The notes beneath the pieces were generated by a model that saw nothing but the letters and a program-made list of their open reading frames with translations, was not told where the DNA came from and did no database searches. A stretch of 32,590 bases of DNA from Nonomuraea corallina (GTDB lineage Bacteria; Actinomycetota; Actinomycetes; Streptosporangiales; Streptosporangiaceae), in NCBI RefSeq assembly GCF_027620315.1, contig NZ_JAPNNL010000075.1:1-32590 (forward strand), given 5' to 3'. Shown one piece after another: positions 24,157-31,440 of the stretch. Every line of letters begins with the position of its first letter. Position 1 is the stretch's first letter. The position numbers and the translations under genes are program-made.

Positions 24157-24300
24157 GCACGGCGGTGGGGCGGTCCAGCGAGTCCAGGTCGGCGTACTCG
24201 CAGGCGGCGTGCGCGCCCTCGCCGCCGGCGCCGGCCAGGTGGTTCAGCACGGCGATCAGCTCCGCCTCGACCGTGGCGGCGTCCTCCCCCGGGACGGTGC
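24125..24300 (-). pseudogene. Short C-terminal remnant, possibly of an M20-type metallopeptidase
   Basis: On the minus strand a frame ending at the stop 24125-24127 reads 'EAELIAVLNHLAGAGGEGAH', 'AACEYADLDSLDRPTAVLTA' and 'TVAEFCS'. The Gly-Glu-Gly-Ala-His followed by acidic residues and a closing helix resembles the end of M20/ArgE/DapE-family peptidases, where the His binds zinc. Only about 55 codons remain before the sequence meets the end of the LysR gene, and there is no start. Likeness is modest and may be fortuitous. Confidence 0.35.
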
Positions 24301-24308
24301 GGCGAGCG

Positions 24309-25247
24309 TTACGTGCCGATACGCCAGGCGTCGTGCGGAACCGGCGGCGGGGTGAGGGTGACCGCCAGGTCGGCGAAGGCGGCGGCCGAAGGGCGCGGGT
24401 CCGCGGGCAGGGCCAGGAGGACGGCGCGCCCGGCGGCGGGGTCCAGCGGGACCACGTGCACGCCCTCCCGGTGGACGGGCAGGGACAGCTCGGGGACGAC
24501 GCTCACGCCCAGCCCTTCGGCGACCATGGCGAGGATGCTGTTGACGTCGCGTACCCGGTAGTGGCATCGCAGACTCGCCCCGGCCGCCTGCGCGAGCGCG
24601 GTGATCAGCGGCTCGCAGCCGCCGGTGGACATGATGAACGGGTGCCTGGCCAGCTCGGTCACCGGCGCCGAGAGGCGCAGGCCCAGCTCGTGCCCGCCGG
24701 GCAGGACGGCCAGCATGCGGTCGACGGCCAGTGTCCTGACCGCCGCCCCCGCGGGCAGCCCCGCGACCGCGGGCGTGCCCCCGGGCACGGCCGGGGATGC
24801 CGGGGCCGACACGGTCACGAGGTCGGCCGCGCCTGTTTCGAGCCACTCCAGCACCTCGTCGTCCGAGCCCTCCATCACTGTGAGCCGCACCTTCGGGTGG
24901 GCGTCCGCGAACCGCCGCAGGATCGGCGGGAGCAGCCGGGCGTTGGCGCTGGGGATGACGCCGACGCGCAGGCTGCCGCGCTCGTGTTCACGGGCCGCGG
25001 CCACCTCCCGTTCCAGCGCCTCCACCTGGGCGAGGACGAGCGCGGCGCGGCGGGACACGGCACGCCCCGCTGCCGTCAGGCTGACCCCGTGGTTGCCCCG
25101 GATCAGCAGCGCGACGCCGAGTTCGCGTTCCAGGGCGCGCAGCGCGTGGCTCACGGCGGACTGCGTGGTGCCCAGTTCCTCGGCGGCCCGCGTCATGGTG
25201 CCTGCCCGCGCGACCGCCCGCAGGATCCTCAGCTGGGTCAGGGTCAC
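24309..25247 (-). CDS. LysR-family transcriptional regulator
   Basis: This has 312 residues from GTG 25245-25247, overlapping the amidotransferase-like gene's stop by four bases. The N-terminal winged helix is typical ('QLRILRAVARAGTMTRAAEE', 'LGTTQSAVSHALRALERELG', residues 5-45), followed by 'LLIRGNHGVSLTAAGRAVSR'. The sensor half begins with 'GSLRVGVIPSANARLLPPIL'. LysR regulators usually sit divergent from their target; here the gene is the second cistron of an operon, so it probably regulates that operon's own promoter (see the palindrome at 25975-25999) or a distant target. The effector is unknown. Confidence 0.93.
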   Translation of the reverse strand: MTLTQLRILRAVARAGTMTRAAEELGTTQSAVSHALRALERELGVALLIRGNHGVSLTAAGRAVSRRAALVLAQVEALEREVAAAREHERGSLRVGVIPSANARLLPPILRRFADAHPKVRLTVMEGSDDEVLEWLETGAADLVTVSAPASPAVPGGTPAVAGLPAGAAVRTLAVDRMLAVLPGGHELGLRLSAPVTELARHPFIMSTGGCEPLITALAQAAGASLRCHYRVRDVNSILAMVAEGLGVSVVPELSLPVHREGVHVVPLDPAAGRAVLLALPADPRPSAAAFADLAVTLTPPPVPHDAWRIGT

Positions 25248-25939
25248 AGCGCCGCCCGCAACAGGCCGACGACCAGCGGGTGCGGAGCCCCGGGACGCGA
25301 GCGGGCCTGCGGCACGAACAGCGTCGCCACATAGTACGGATGCCCGGGGATCTCCAGCACCCTGGCTTCGCCGTCGCCGTCGACGCCGGTGACCGCGAAG
25401 CCGCCCTCGTGCAGGGTCGCCTGCCGGCCGGGATCGATGCCGAAGTTGCAGTAGTACTCCTCCTCCACCTCGGTCCGGCCGTACCAGGCCGCCACCCGGG
25501 AGCCGCCGGCGAGGGTGACGGGCATCGTCTTACCTGCCAGCGAGCAGGTCAGCTCCGACACGAACAGCGTGGAGGCGTACGGGTCGTACTCGGCGTGCTG
25601 GGCGTCCTCGTAGCCGAGCACGTGCCGGGCGTACTCGATGACCATGTGCTGGCAGCCGCCGCACGTCCCGAGCGTGGGCACGTGCCGCTCACGGCCGTGC
25701 CGGAGTGCCGCGAGGGCGCCGCGCAGGCTGCGGTACGGGCTGCCGGGCGCGCACCACAGCACGTCGGCGGCCCTGACCTCGGTCAGGTCGGACTCGAGCG
25801 GTTCGGTGGCCTGCCAGCGCACGTCCACCTCGACGCCGAGATGGGCCGCGGCGTGCCGCAGGGCGTCGTCGGTGGCCACGTGCGGGGGGAACGCCGGATC
25901 GCGGTCGCCGATGACCGCGACGCGCAGAGATCGTCGCAT
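25244..25939 (-). CDS. CTP-synthase C-terminal-like amidotransferase homologue lacking the His/Glu pair
   Basis: This is a 231-residue class I glutamine amidotransferase-like protein from ATG 25937-25939. The nucleophile elbow is 'GTCGGCQHMVIEYARHVLG' with Cys93. 'EYYCNFGIDP' and 'GHPYYVATLFVPQ' follow. In true glutaminases the last motif is QFHPE, giving catalytic His and Glu; here it is LFVPQ, so both are missing. This resembles the family named 'CTP synthase C-terminal region-related (seleno)protein', in which the elbow Cys region is kept but the HPE is altered. It has no synthetase domain. A role as thiol enzyme or small-molecule binder is possible; glutamine hydrolysis by the usual triad is unlikely. 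It is coupled to the LysR gene by a 4-base overlap. Confidence 0.8.
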   Translation of the reverse strand: MRRSLRVAVIGDRDPAFPPHVATDDALRHAAAHLGVEVDVRWQATEPLESDLTEVRAADVLWCAPGSPYRSLRGALAALRHGRERHVPTLGTCGGCQHMVIEYARHVLGYEDAQHAEYDPYASTLFVSELTCSLAGKTMPVTLAGGSRVAAWYGRTEVEEEYYCNFGIDPGRQATLHEGGFAVTGVDGDGEARVLEIPGHPYYVATLFVPQARSRPGAPHPLVVGLLRAAL

Positions 25940-25974
25940 GGGGCCTCACTATGCGGCGGTCCGGGCCGGAGCGC

Positions 25975-25999
25975 CATGCCGGATGCCGCGTACGGCATG
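25975..25999. promoter_or_regulatory. Inverted repeat CATGCCG-N11-CGGCATG, candidate operator
   Basis: Arms 25975-25981 and 25993-25999 are exact complements around 11 bases, and a second overlapping pair (ATGCCG-CGTA-CGGCAT, 25983-25998) shares the right arm. It lies 36-60 bases upstream of the amidotransferase-like gene, in the place expected for LysR-type control of the operon. It may also form a hairpin after the PLP-enzyme gene, which ends at 26061 on the same strand, so both readings are open. Confidence 0.45.
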
Positions 26000-26060
26000 A
26001 GTGATCGCTCAGGTCGGCGGGCTCCCGTACGAGGCCCGCAGGCGGGGGCGACGGGTGGCC

Positions 26061-27035
26061 TCAAGCGCCGGCCCAGCGGCGGTAGGCGTCCATGTCGACG
26101 TTGCCGCCGCAGATGACAGTGGCCACGTGGCGCCCGGCGAACCGGTCGCGGTCCTCCAGGACGGCGGCGACGCCGAGGGCGGCCGAGGGCTCCACGACGA
26201 GCCCCGCGTGCTCCAGGAGCAGCCGCATCCCCACGACGATCGACTCCTCCCGGACCAGGACGGCGTCGTCGGCCACCTGCAGGAGGTCGTCCAGGACCGC
26301 GGCGATGGGATACCGGCCGGCGACGCCGTCGGCGATGGTGTCGGCGGTCTCGGTGGTGACGACCCGGCGTGCGTGCCAGGAGCGGGTCATCGCGGGGGCG
26401 CCGACGGGCTGCACGCAGATCACCTCGGCCTCGGGCAGCAGGCTCTTCACGACATAGCCGACGCCGGTGGCCATCGCGCCGCCGCCCAGGGCGATCAGGA
26501 CGGTGTCGAACGCGGGCGACCCGCTCGCCAGCTCCAGGCCGATGGTCGCCGCGCCCTCGCAGGTCTCGATGTCCAGGCTGTCCTCCACCAGCCGGACGTC
26601 GCGCCGGCGCGCGAGACTCACCGCCCGCTCCCTGGCCGTCTCGAAGTCGCCCTCGACCAGCTCCAGCTCGGCGCCCAGCGCGCGGATCCGCTCCAGCTTG
26701 GCGGCGGGCGCCCCGCGCGAGGCCACCACCGTCACGTCGAGGCCGCGGCGGCGGCCGGACCAGGCGAGCGCCTGTCCGAGGTTGCCGGCGCTGGCGCACA
26801 CCGCCTCCGTCCGGCCCTCGCCGGTCAGCAGGCTCGTGACGAGCTCGGTCCCCCTGCCCTTGAAGCTGCGGACCGGGTTCGCCGTCTCCAGCTTGACGGT
26901 GACCGTGCAGCCGAGCTGACGTCCCAGCGGGTCGCACTCGTACTGTGGCGTGTCCAGGAACCGCCGGTCGATCACGGCGCGAGCGGCGCGGATCCGGTCG
27001 AGGTCGAGGCGGGTGTCGAGGATGACCGGACGCAT
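26061..27035 (-). CDS. PLP-dependent threonine/serine dehydratase-like enzyme
   Basis: This is a fold-type II PLP enzyme of 324 residues. I use ATG 27033-27035; the open frame extends upstream, but that part has no family likeness. The PLP lysine is Lys59 in 'PVRSFKGRG', the cofactor contact is 'CASAGNLGQALAW' (80-92), and the phosphate loop is 'LGGGAMATG' (183-191). These are the threonine dehydratase/serine dehydratase/serine racemase patterns; it lacks the C-terminal ACT-like regulatory domain, so it resembles the catabolic or racemase class. 'EHAGLVVEPSAALGVAAV' late in the protein is typical. The substrate may be serine, threonine, hydroxyaspartate or diaminopropionate. The two genes downstream are on the same strand after 121 bases, so a shared unit is possible but unproven. 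Confidence 0.88.
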   Translation of the reverse strand: MRPVILDTRLDLDRIRAARAVIDRRFLDTPQYECDPLGRQLGCTVTVKLETANPVRSFKGRGTELVTSLLTGEGRTEAVCASAGNLGQALAWSGRRRGLDVTVVASRGAPAAKLERIRALGAELELVEGDFETARERAVSLARRRDVRLVEDSLDIETCEGAATIGLELASGSPAFDTVLIALGGGAMATGVGYVVKSLLPEAEVICVQPVGAPAMTRSWHARRVVTTETADTIADGVAGRYPIAAVLDDLLQVADDAVLVREESIVVGMRLLLEHAGLVVEPSAALGVAAVLEDRDRFAGRHVATVICGGNVDMDAYRRWAGA

Positions 27036-27370
27036 ACCCCTGATTCCACCACCGCCCCGCGCCGTCCCACCACCCCGGGATCCGCCAGGCGTGGTGGGGT
27101 GCCGGGCGGCTGTGCCGTGTCGCTGCTGGACCAGGGGCTTCGTCCCGGCATACTCTCCCCTCGTCGGCCCCATGAGTGATGGCGGCGGTCACCGCCACCG
27201 GGGGCGGGCGTGTCGATCCCGGCTTCCGCGCGTCGGCAGGGCCGCGACGCCGCCGACCCGCGGCGACGGCCGGCGACGCGCCGCACCCGGCCGCGGAGCA
27301 ACGAAACGCTGATCCACGGCGATGTCGGGCTGTCAGGTTTTCCCCCTTTTCGACGTGCGGGAGCGCAGCG
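27036..27370. other. Divergent intergenic region (335 bp)
   Basis: This separates the PLP-enzyme gene (minus) from the nuclease-like gene (plus). It contains an 8-bp inverted repeat CCCACCAC/GTGGTGGG around a 17-base loop near 27068-27100 and a short GGCGGT-C-ACCGCC repeat at 27184-27196. I see no convincing gene, promoter pair or ribosome site apart from those next to the two start codons. The open frames across it are Arg/Pro/Gly-rich shadows. Confidence 0.5.
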
Positions 27371-28228
27371 ATGGTGGATCTCGGTTTCGTCGGCCCCAGC
27401 CGCCCGGCCAATGACTACCGCTTCTTCGAGGTGGTCGACGGCGACACCCCGAAGATCGAGATGTCGATCCGGATGGTGTCGATCGACACTCCGGAGAGCG
27501 AGTACGGCGGCGGCCCGGTCACCGCCCAGGCCACGCTCGACCGGACCAGGGAGCGGCTGCGTGACGGGACCTACGACGCGCTCCCGGCCGAGCTGCGCGA
27601 ACACCTCGTCGCGCGCCTCACCCCCGACGCCGCGCTGCGGCACCTGAGCGCCGGCAAGCTGGCCGCGGAAGCGCACCGGAGCATGGTGAACACCCGGCTG
27701 AGGCGGCCGGACGGCTCGCAGCGCAAGCTGGCCGTCATCGCCACCGGCGAACTCGTCGAGCAGAACGGCCGGCTGCTGGCCTACACCGCTCCCTGGTTCG
27801 CGGGCACCGCCTCCGACCCGCTGCCGCCGCGCGACCACCCCGACCGGCGCACCTTCAACCTCGACCTGGTGGCCCTCGGCTGGGCCGCCACCTTCGTCAT
27901 CTACCCGTCCATCCCGCGGCCCTCCGACCTGAACCTGCTGCTGTCCGAGGCCGACGACGCCTGGCGGGAGCGGCGCGGCGCCTGGGCCCAGTTCGGCGCG
28001 GACCTGCTGCTGGGGTACGAGTACCGGGCCTGCGTCAAACTCGGCGCCGCCGACCTGGAGGACCCGGCCGCCGCGATCGCGGACGCGTACCAGCGGGTCT
28101 GCGTCGACCTGCGCACGCTCACCGAGGTGGGCCTGTTCGGTTATCACCAGGTGCCGCCCGCCCATCGGCTCTGGATCTGGGCCACCGACCTGGAGCGCGC
28201 CCGTACGGATCTGCCGCTCGTGAGCTGA
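27371..28228 (+). CDS. Thermonuclease-fold (SNase-like) protein with an insertion
   Basis: This has 285 residues from ATG 27371, with GGGAG seven bases upstream. The start of the OB-fold nuclease is visible: 'FFEVVDGDTPKIEMSIRMVS' (18-37) then 'IDTPESEY' (38-45). Arg34, Asp39 and Glu42 correspond to staphylococcal nuclease Arg35, Asp40 and Glu43, and Arg134 in 'NGRLLAYT' to Arg87. So the catalytic residues appear present. Between them a roughly 60-residue helical insertion (about 46-105) replaces the short loop of the staphylococcal enzyme. The C-terminal 100 residues ('LNLLLSEADDAWRERRGAWA', 'HQVPPAHRLWIWATDLERAR') are not part of the minimal fold. No signal peptide is seen, so it should be cytoplasmic. 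The target (DNA or RNA) is unknown. Confidence 0.8.
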   Translation: MVDLGFVGPSRPANDYRFFEVVDGDTPKIEMSIRMVSIDTPESEYGGGPVTAQATLDRTRERLRDGTYDALPAELREHLVARLTPDAALRHLSAGKLAAEAHRSMVNTRLRRPDGSQRKLAVIATGELVEQNGRLLAYTAPWFAGTASDPLPPRDHPDRRTFNLDLVALGWAATFVIYPSIPRPSDLNLLLSEADDAWRERRGAWAQFGADLLLGYEYRACVKLGAADLEDPAAAIADAYQRVCVDLRTLTEVGLFGYHQVPPAHRLWIWATDLERARTDLPLVS

Positions 28229-28692
28229 CCCCCACCGTGCCTTTTCTCGGCCGGTGCTCATTCAACGGAAGGCAAACTTCTCATAGGCGGAGGGGCGTGC
28301 GTTTCAAGTCCGTAGAGCGCCGGCACCATATCAGCGGAAAATGACTCTCAGGGTTGTCGGCTTTTTCCTGTGGGCCCGCGCACCATCGGCGACGTGAGAG
28401 CCATGGAAACGCGCCGGCCAACCCGTCTGAACAGCACGAACCCCCCGCATCGCAGCCTCACGGCGCCACCCAGCACAATGTCCACTTTGACCACTCTTAG
28501 ACAAATACGAGGAGACCGTCGGAGCCATCGCTGGGCAGGAGGAATAGAGTAGCTAGCTAGATACATCCGAATCGACCCCGACCGCTGATTTCCCGGAAGA
28601 CAGCACACGAACTCAGCGCACAGGCGGGAAGGCTACCGCGGACCACCGCGGGATCAGGCCGCCAAGCAACCGCCGCGCGGAGGGAGACGGCC
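28229..28692. other. Intergenic region of lower GC (464 bp)
   Basis: Between the nuclease-like gene and the DUF7144 gene. Base composition is clearly more AT-rich than the flanks, particularly 28260-28380 and 28480-28600, with short runs such as GCTAGCTAGATAC and GACTCTCAGGGTT. An AGGAGGAATAG ribosome-like string at 28539-28549 is not followed by a start codon. Short open frames exist but none has codon use like the neighbouring genes. It probably carries the promoter of the DUF7144 gene and perhaps an untranslated RNA, for which I see no decisive evidence. Confidence 0.45.
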
Positions 28693-29208
28693 ATGAATCA
28701 GCCACGTTCCGCACGACCGCAGGAGGCGTCGCGAGACCAGATCCCTCCTCAGGCCCGAACGGAGTCGCCGTCGTCGCAAGCCCGGCCGGTGGCCGAGCGA
28801 ACCGAGCCGACCGGCTGGGTCGGATGGGTGATGCTCGCCGGCGTCGGGATGATCATCGTCGGCTGCTTCCAGGCGTTCATGGGCCTGGTGGGGATCTTCA
28901 ACACCGACTTCTACGTCGTCACCGCCTCCGGTCTGGCGGTTCCCGTCAACTACACGATCTGGGGATGGTTCCACCTGGTCATGGGTGTGATCGTCCTCCT
29001 CGCCGGCGCCGCCATCATGACGGGCAAGACCTGGGGACGGGTGGTCGGCATCGTCCTCGCCTCCATCCAGGCGCTCGTCAACTTCGCGTGGCTGCCCGCC
29101 TATCCGTTCTGGTCGACGATCGTCATCGCGATCGACATCCTCGTCATCTACGCCCTGGCCGTCCACGGCAAGGAGATGCAGGCGTTCGACAGGAGCGGGG
29201 CCATGTAG
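28693..29208 (+). CDS. DUF7144-type four-helix membrane protein
   Basis: This has 171 residues from ATG 28693, with GGAGGGAG about six bases upstream. The first 40 residues are polar and Pro/Arg/Glu-rich. Four hydrophobic segments follow: 'GWVMLAGVGMIIVGCFQAF', 'NYTIWGWFHLVMGVIVLLAG', 'WGRVVGIVLASIQALVNFAW' and 'WSTIVIAIDILVIYALAVHG'. This is the pattern of a small actinobacterial membrane family (DUF7144), whose function is unknown. It is monocistronic: a long AT-richer leader precedes it and an intrinsic terminator follows. Such genes are often near stress or redox genes in actinomycetes; here the nearest similar theme is the CBS-BON cluster 9 kb away. Confidence 0.85.
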   Translation: MNQPRSARPQEASRDQIPPQARTESPSSQARPVAERTEPTGWVGWVMLAGVGMIIVGCFQAFMGLVGIFNTDFYVVTASGLAVPVNYTIWGWFHLVMGVIVLLAGAAIMTGKTWGRVVGIVLASIQALVNFAWLPAYPFWSTIVIAIDILVIYALAVHGKEMQAFDRSGAM

Positions 29209-29266
29209 GCGCCGGGACGGGCTCAGGACCGGCCTGAGGACCGCGCGCGTCCGCTCGGTTCGGGGA

Positions 29267-29298
29267 GACCGGCGCTACTTCGGCGGCGCCGGTCTTTT
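29267..29298 (+). terminator. Rho-independent terminator of the DUF7144 gene, inside the end of the AI-2E gene
   Basis: GACCGGCGC (29267-29275) pairs with GCGCCGGTC (29286-29294) around a 10-base loop and is followed by TTTT (29295-29298). It overlaps the last codons of the convergent AI-2E-family gene. A second smaller hairpin, CTCAGG-ACCGG-CCTGAG, lies at 29222-29238. Confidence 0.75.
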
Positions 29299-30456
29299 CC
29301 CGTCCTCAGGCGGCTCCCCAGGCGAGGGCGGCTCCTCGGGCGGGGGCGGCTCCTCGGGCGGGGGCGGCGCGGCGGCCGTGGCCGCCGTCGGCTCACGCCT
29401 GGTGAGGAACGTGTCCACCAGCGAGAGCAGCATGGCGATCATGGGCACGGCCAGGAACGCGCCCATCGCCCCGAACAGCGACGCCCCGAGGATCACGGCC
29501 GCGAAGGAGACCCCGGGATGGATGTCCACCGCCCGCGCGCTGATCCTCGGCTCCAGGGTGAGGTTCTCCACCTGCTGGTAGAGCACCCCCCAGGCCAGCG
29601 CCACCAGGCCGATCCAGGGGCGGGGCGAGACCAGCCCCACCACCACCGGCAGCGCGATGGAGATGTAGGTGCCGATGGTCGGCACGAGCTGGGCGACCAG
29701 CCCCGTCCAGGCCCCGAGCGCGAGCCAGGACGGCATGCCGATGACCAGGAACACCAGGGCCGAGGCGGTGCCGTTGATCGCGGCCAGGACGAGCCGGGAG
29801 GACACGTACCCGCCGGTCTTGACCGTGGACACGTCCCAGATGCTGATGAACACCTCGCGGGACCGGTCGGGCAGCAACTGGGCGACCCACCTGCGCAGCC
29901 TCGGCCCGTCGGCCGAGAGGTAGAACGTCAGCAGCAGCAGGGTGAACAGGTTGAACACCACCCCCGTCACCGTCCCCAGCAGGCCGAGCACGCCGCTGAG
30001 CGCTCCTTGGGCGTACTCGGCCGCCTGCTGCGGGGTCAAGTTGATGGAGGCGAGGATGTCGGCGATCTCGTAACGGGTGCCGAGCAGGGCGTTGACCCGG
30101 TCGACGGCGCCGGTGACGACATCCGGCAGCGCCCTGAGCAGCAACGCGACCTGCTGCAGGAACAGCCCGCCGAACAGGGCGAGGAAGATCACCACGGCCA
30201 CGATGGACACCGTCATCACCAGCAGCGCCGCCCTGCCGCGGCGCGTCCGCCGGGACAGGCGGCGCACGGCGGGCTCCATGGCCAGGGAGAGGAACCACGC
30301 CGCGACGAGCATGGTGATCAGCGACCCCGCGTCGACGAGGACGAAGCGTACGAAGAGCACCAGGGCCACGACGGCCGCCGCAGCGAGCCCGGCACGCCAG
30401 ATGTTCGCGGGCGCGAGCAGCACCCGCACCACGGGCGGCTCCTTCGGCAGCTCCAT
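29275..30456 (-). CDS. AI-2E/UPF0118-family membrane transporter with Pro/Glu tail
   Basis: This has 393 residues from ATG 30454-30456, with GGAGAGG directly upstream. It is a polytopic inner-membrane protein of the AI-2E transporter superfamily, whose members export autoinducer-2 or, in other branches, act as Na+/H+ antiporters. Family markers are 'WFLSLAMEPAVRRLSRRTRR', the long amphipathic 'LLRALPDVVTGAVDRVNALL', 'PTIGTYISIALPVVVGLVS' and the late 'LEPRISARAVDIHPGVSFAA'. Eight membrane segments are plausible. The last 40 residues are a Pro/Glu tail (PPPPEEPP repeated) made by an 18-bp tandem repeat at 29327-29362. It is preceded by the IclR gene on the same strand, 140 bases away with a weak hairpin between, so it is probably its own unit. 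Confidence 0.9.
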   Translation of the reverse strand: MELPKEPPVVRVLLAPANIWRAGLAAAAVVALVLFVRFVLVDAGSLITMLVAAWFLSLAMEPAVRRLSRRTRRGRAALLVMTVSIVAVVIFLALFGGLFLQQVALLLRALPDVVTGAVDRVNALLGTRYEIADILASINLTPQQAAEYAQGALSGVLGLLGTVTGVVFNLFTLLLLTFYLSADGPRLRRWVAQLLPDRSREVFISIWDVSTVKTGGYVSSRLVLAAINGTASALVFLVIGMPSWLALGAWTGLVAQLVPTIGTYISIALPVVVGLVSPRPWIGLVALAWGVLYQQVENLTLEPRISARAVDIHPGVSFAAVILGASLFGAMGAFLAVPMIAMLLSLVDTFLTRREPTAATAAAPPPPEEPPPPEEPPSPGEPPEDGKRPAPPK

Positions 30457-30596
30457 GCCTCTCCAGGGTGTCGGCGCCCGGGTCCCGCGGCACGCCCGGG
30501 GGCGGTTCGCCGCGCGCGGCTGAGGCGACCTGCTCACGGTACAAGGGCACAGCCTTTGAGCTGGGCATTTGCCGACGTTCGGCGGGTTCTTGAGTG

Positions 30597-31373
30597 TCAG
30601 GCCTGGCGGGCGAGGTCGGCCTCGATGGCTCCCGCGGCGCGGGAAAGGGTCTCGACCAGCGACGGCAGCCGGTGCCGGTGGTATCTCGTGCTCGGCATCG
30701 ACACCGACAGGCCGGCCAGGGCGCCCCCGTCCGGGGAGCGGAGCGGCACGCCGAGCGCCACGACGCCGCGCTCCGAACGCCCCTGGTTCAGCACGAAACC
30801 GTTGCGCCGCACCCGGGCCAGCTCGGTCCGCAGCCGGTCCAGGTCGGGCCGGTCGGCGGGGCGGTCGGCGTACCGGCCGGCCGGATAGACCGCCTCCAGC
30901 TCCTCGTCGGCGAGCTCGGCCAGCAGGAGCAGCCCGGCCGTGGTCCGGTGGGCCGGGAACACCATGCCCTCACGGGAGCTCACCCGCAGGCTCTGCGAGC
31001 ACTCGACGCTGGCGATGAACCGGACCGTGTCCCCGGTGCGCACCGCCAGGTTGACGGACTCGCCGAGCACGTCGACGAGCCGGTGCAGGTGCGGCAGGGT
31101 CGCCTCGCGCAGCCGGGAGGCGAGCGAGGGCGAGTGGGCGGCGAGCTCCAGGACGGGGCCGGCCCGGTAGAGGCGCCGGTCGTCCTGGACGGCGAAGTCC
31201 CGGTAGACCAGCATCGCGAGCAGCCGGTGGGCGGTGGAGCGGGCGACGCCCAGCCGCTCGGCGACCTCCGAGACGGACAGCTCCCCCTCCAGTTGCAGCA
31301 TCGTGGCGATCCGCAACGCGTGGTCGACGCTGTTGATCATGTAGGTCGGCGGATTCTTGAGCGGTTTGTCCAT
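30597..31373 (-). CDS. IclR-family transcriptional regulator
   Basis: This has 258 residues from ATG 31371-31373 with GAGG four bases upstream; the open frame continues beyond, but into the divergent promoter. The N-terminal winged helix is 'SVDHALRIATMLQLEGELSV' and 'SEVAERLGVARSTAHRLLAM' (about 14-55). The effector domain holds 'VRFIASVECSQSLRVSSREG', 'FPAHRTTAGLLLLAEL', 'NGFVLNQGRSERGVVALGVP' and 'LAGLSVSMPSTRY'. IclR proteins often control aromatic catabolism. It is divergent from a gentisate dioxygenase across 67 bases, so this gene pair is very probably regulator and target. The inducer may be gentisate or a precursor. Confidence 0.93.
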   Translation of the reverse strand: MDKPLKNPPTYMINSVDHALRIATMLQLEGELSVSEVAERLGVARSTAHRLLAMLVYRDFAVQDDRRLYRAGPVLELAAHSPSLASRLREATLPHLHRLVDVLGESVNLAVRTGDTVRFIASVECSQSLRVSSREGMVFPAHRTTAGLLLLAELADEELEAVYPAGRYADRPADRPDLDRLRTELARVRRNGFVLNQGRSERGVVALGVPLRSPDGGALAGLSVSMPSTRYHRHRLPSLVETLSRAAGAIEADLARQA

Positions 31374-31394
31374 GGACCTCACGATTCCGCAGAG

Positions 31395-31411
31395 CAGAAT
31401 TTGCGTTTCTG
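31395..31411. promoter_or_regulatory. CAGAA-N7-TTCTG inverted repeat, candidate IclR operator
   Basis: This is a 5-bp inverted repeat centred at 31403 in the 67-base gap between the divergent IclR and gentisate dioxygenase genes. IclR-type sites are often weak palindromes of this size. The gap is AT-richer than its flanks. Prediction by position and symmetry only. Confidence 0.4.
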
Positions 31412-31440
31412 AAGAGTGCGGCAGCAGCAAGAATAGCTGT

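Noticed and set aside
28331..28608. Two overlapping minus-strand small open frames in the AT-richer gap
   Set aside because: Codon use does not match the surrounding genes, neither has a clear ribosome site and neither resembles a known family.
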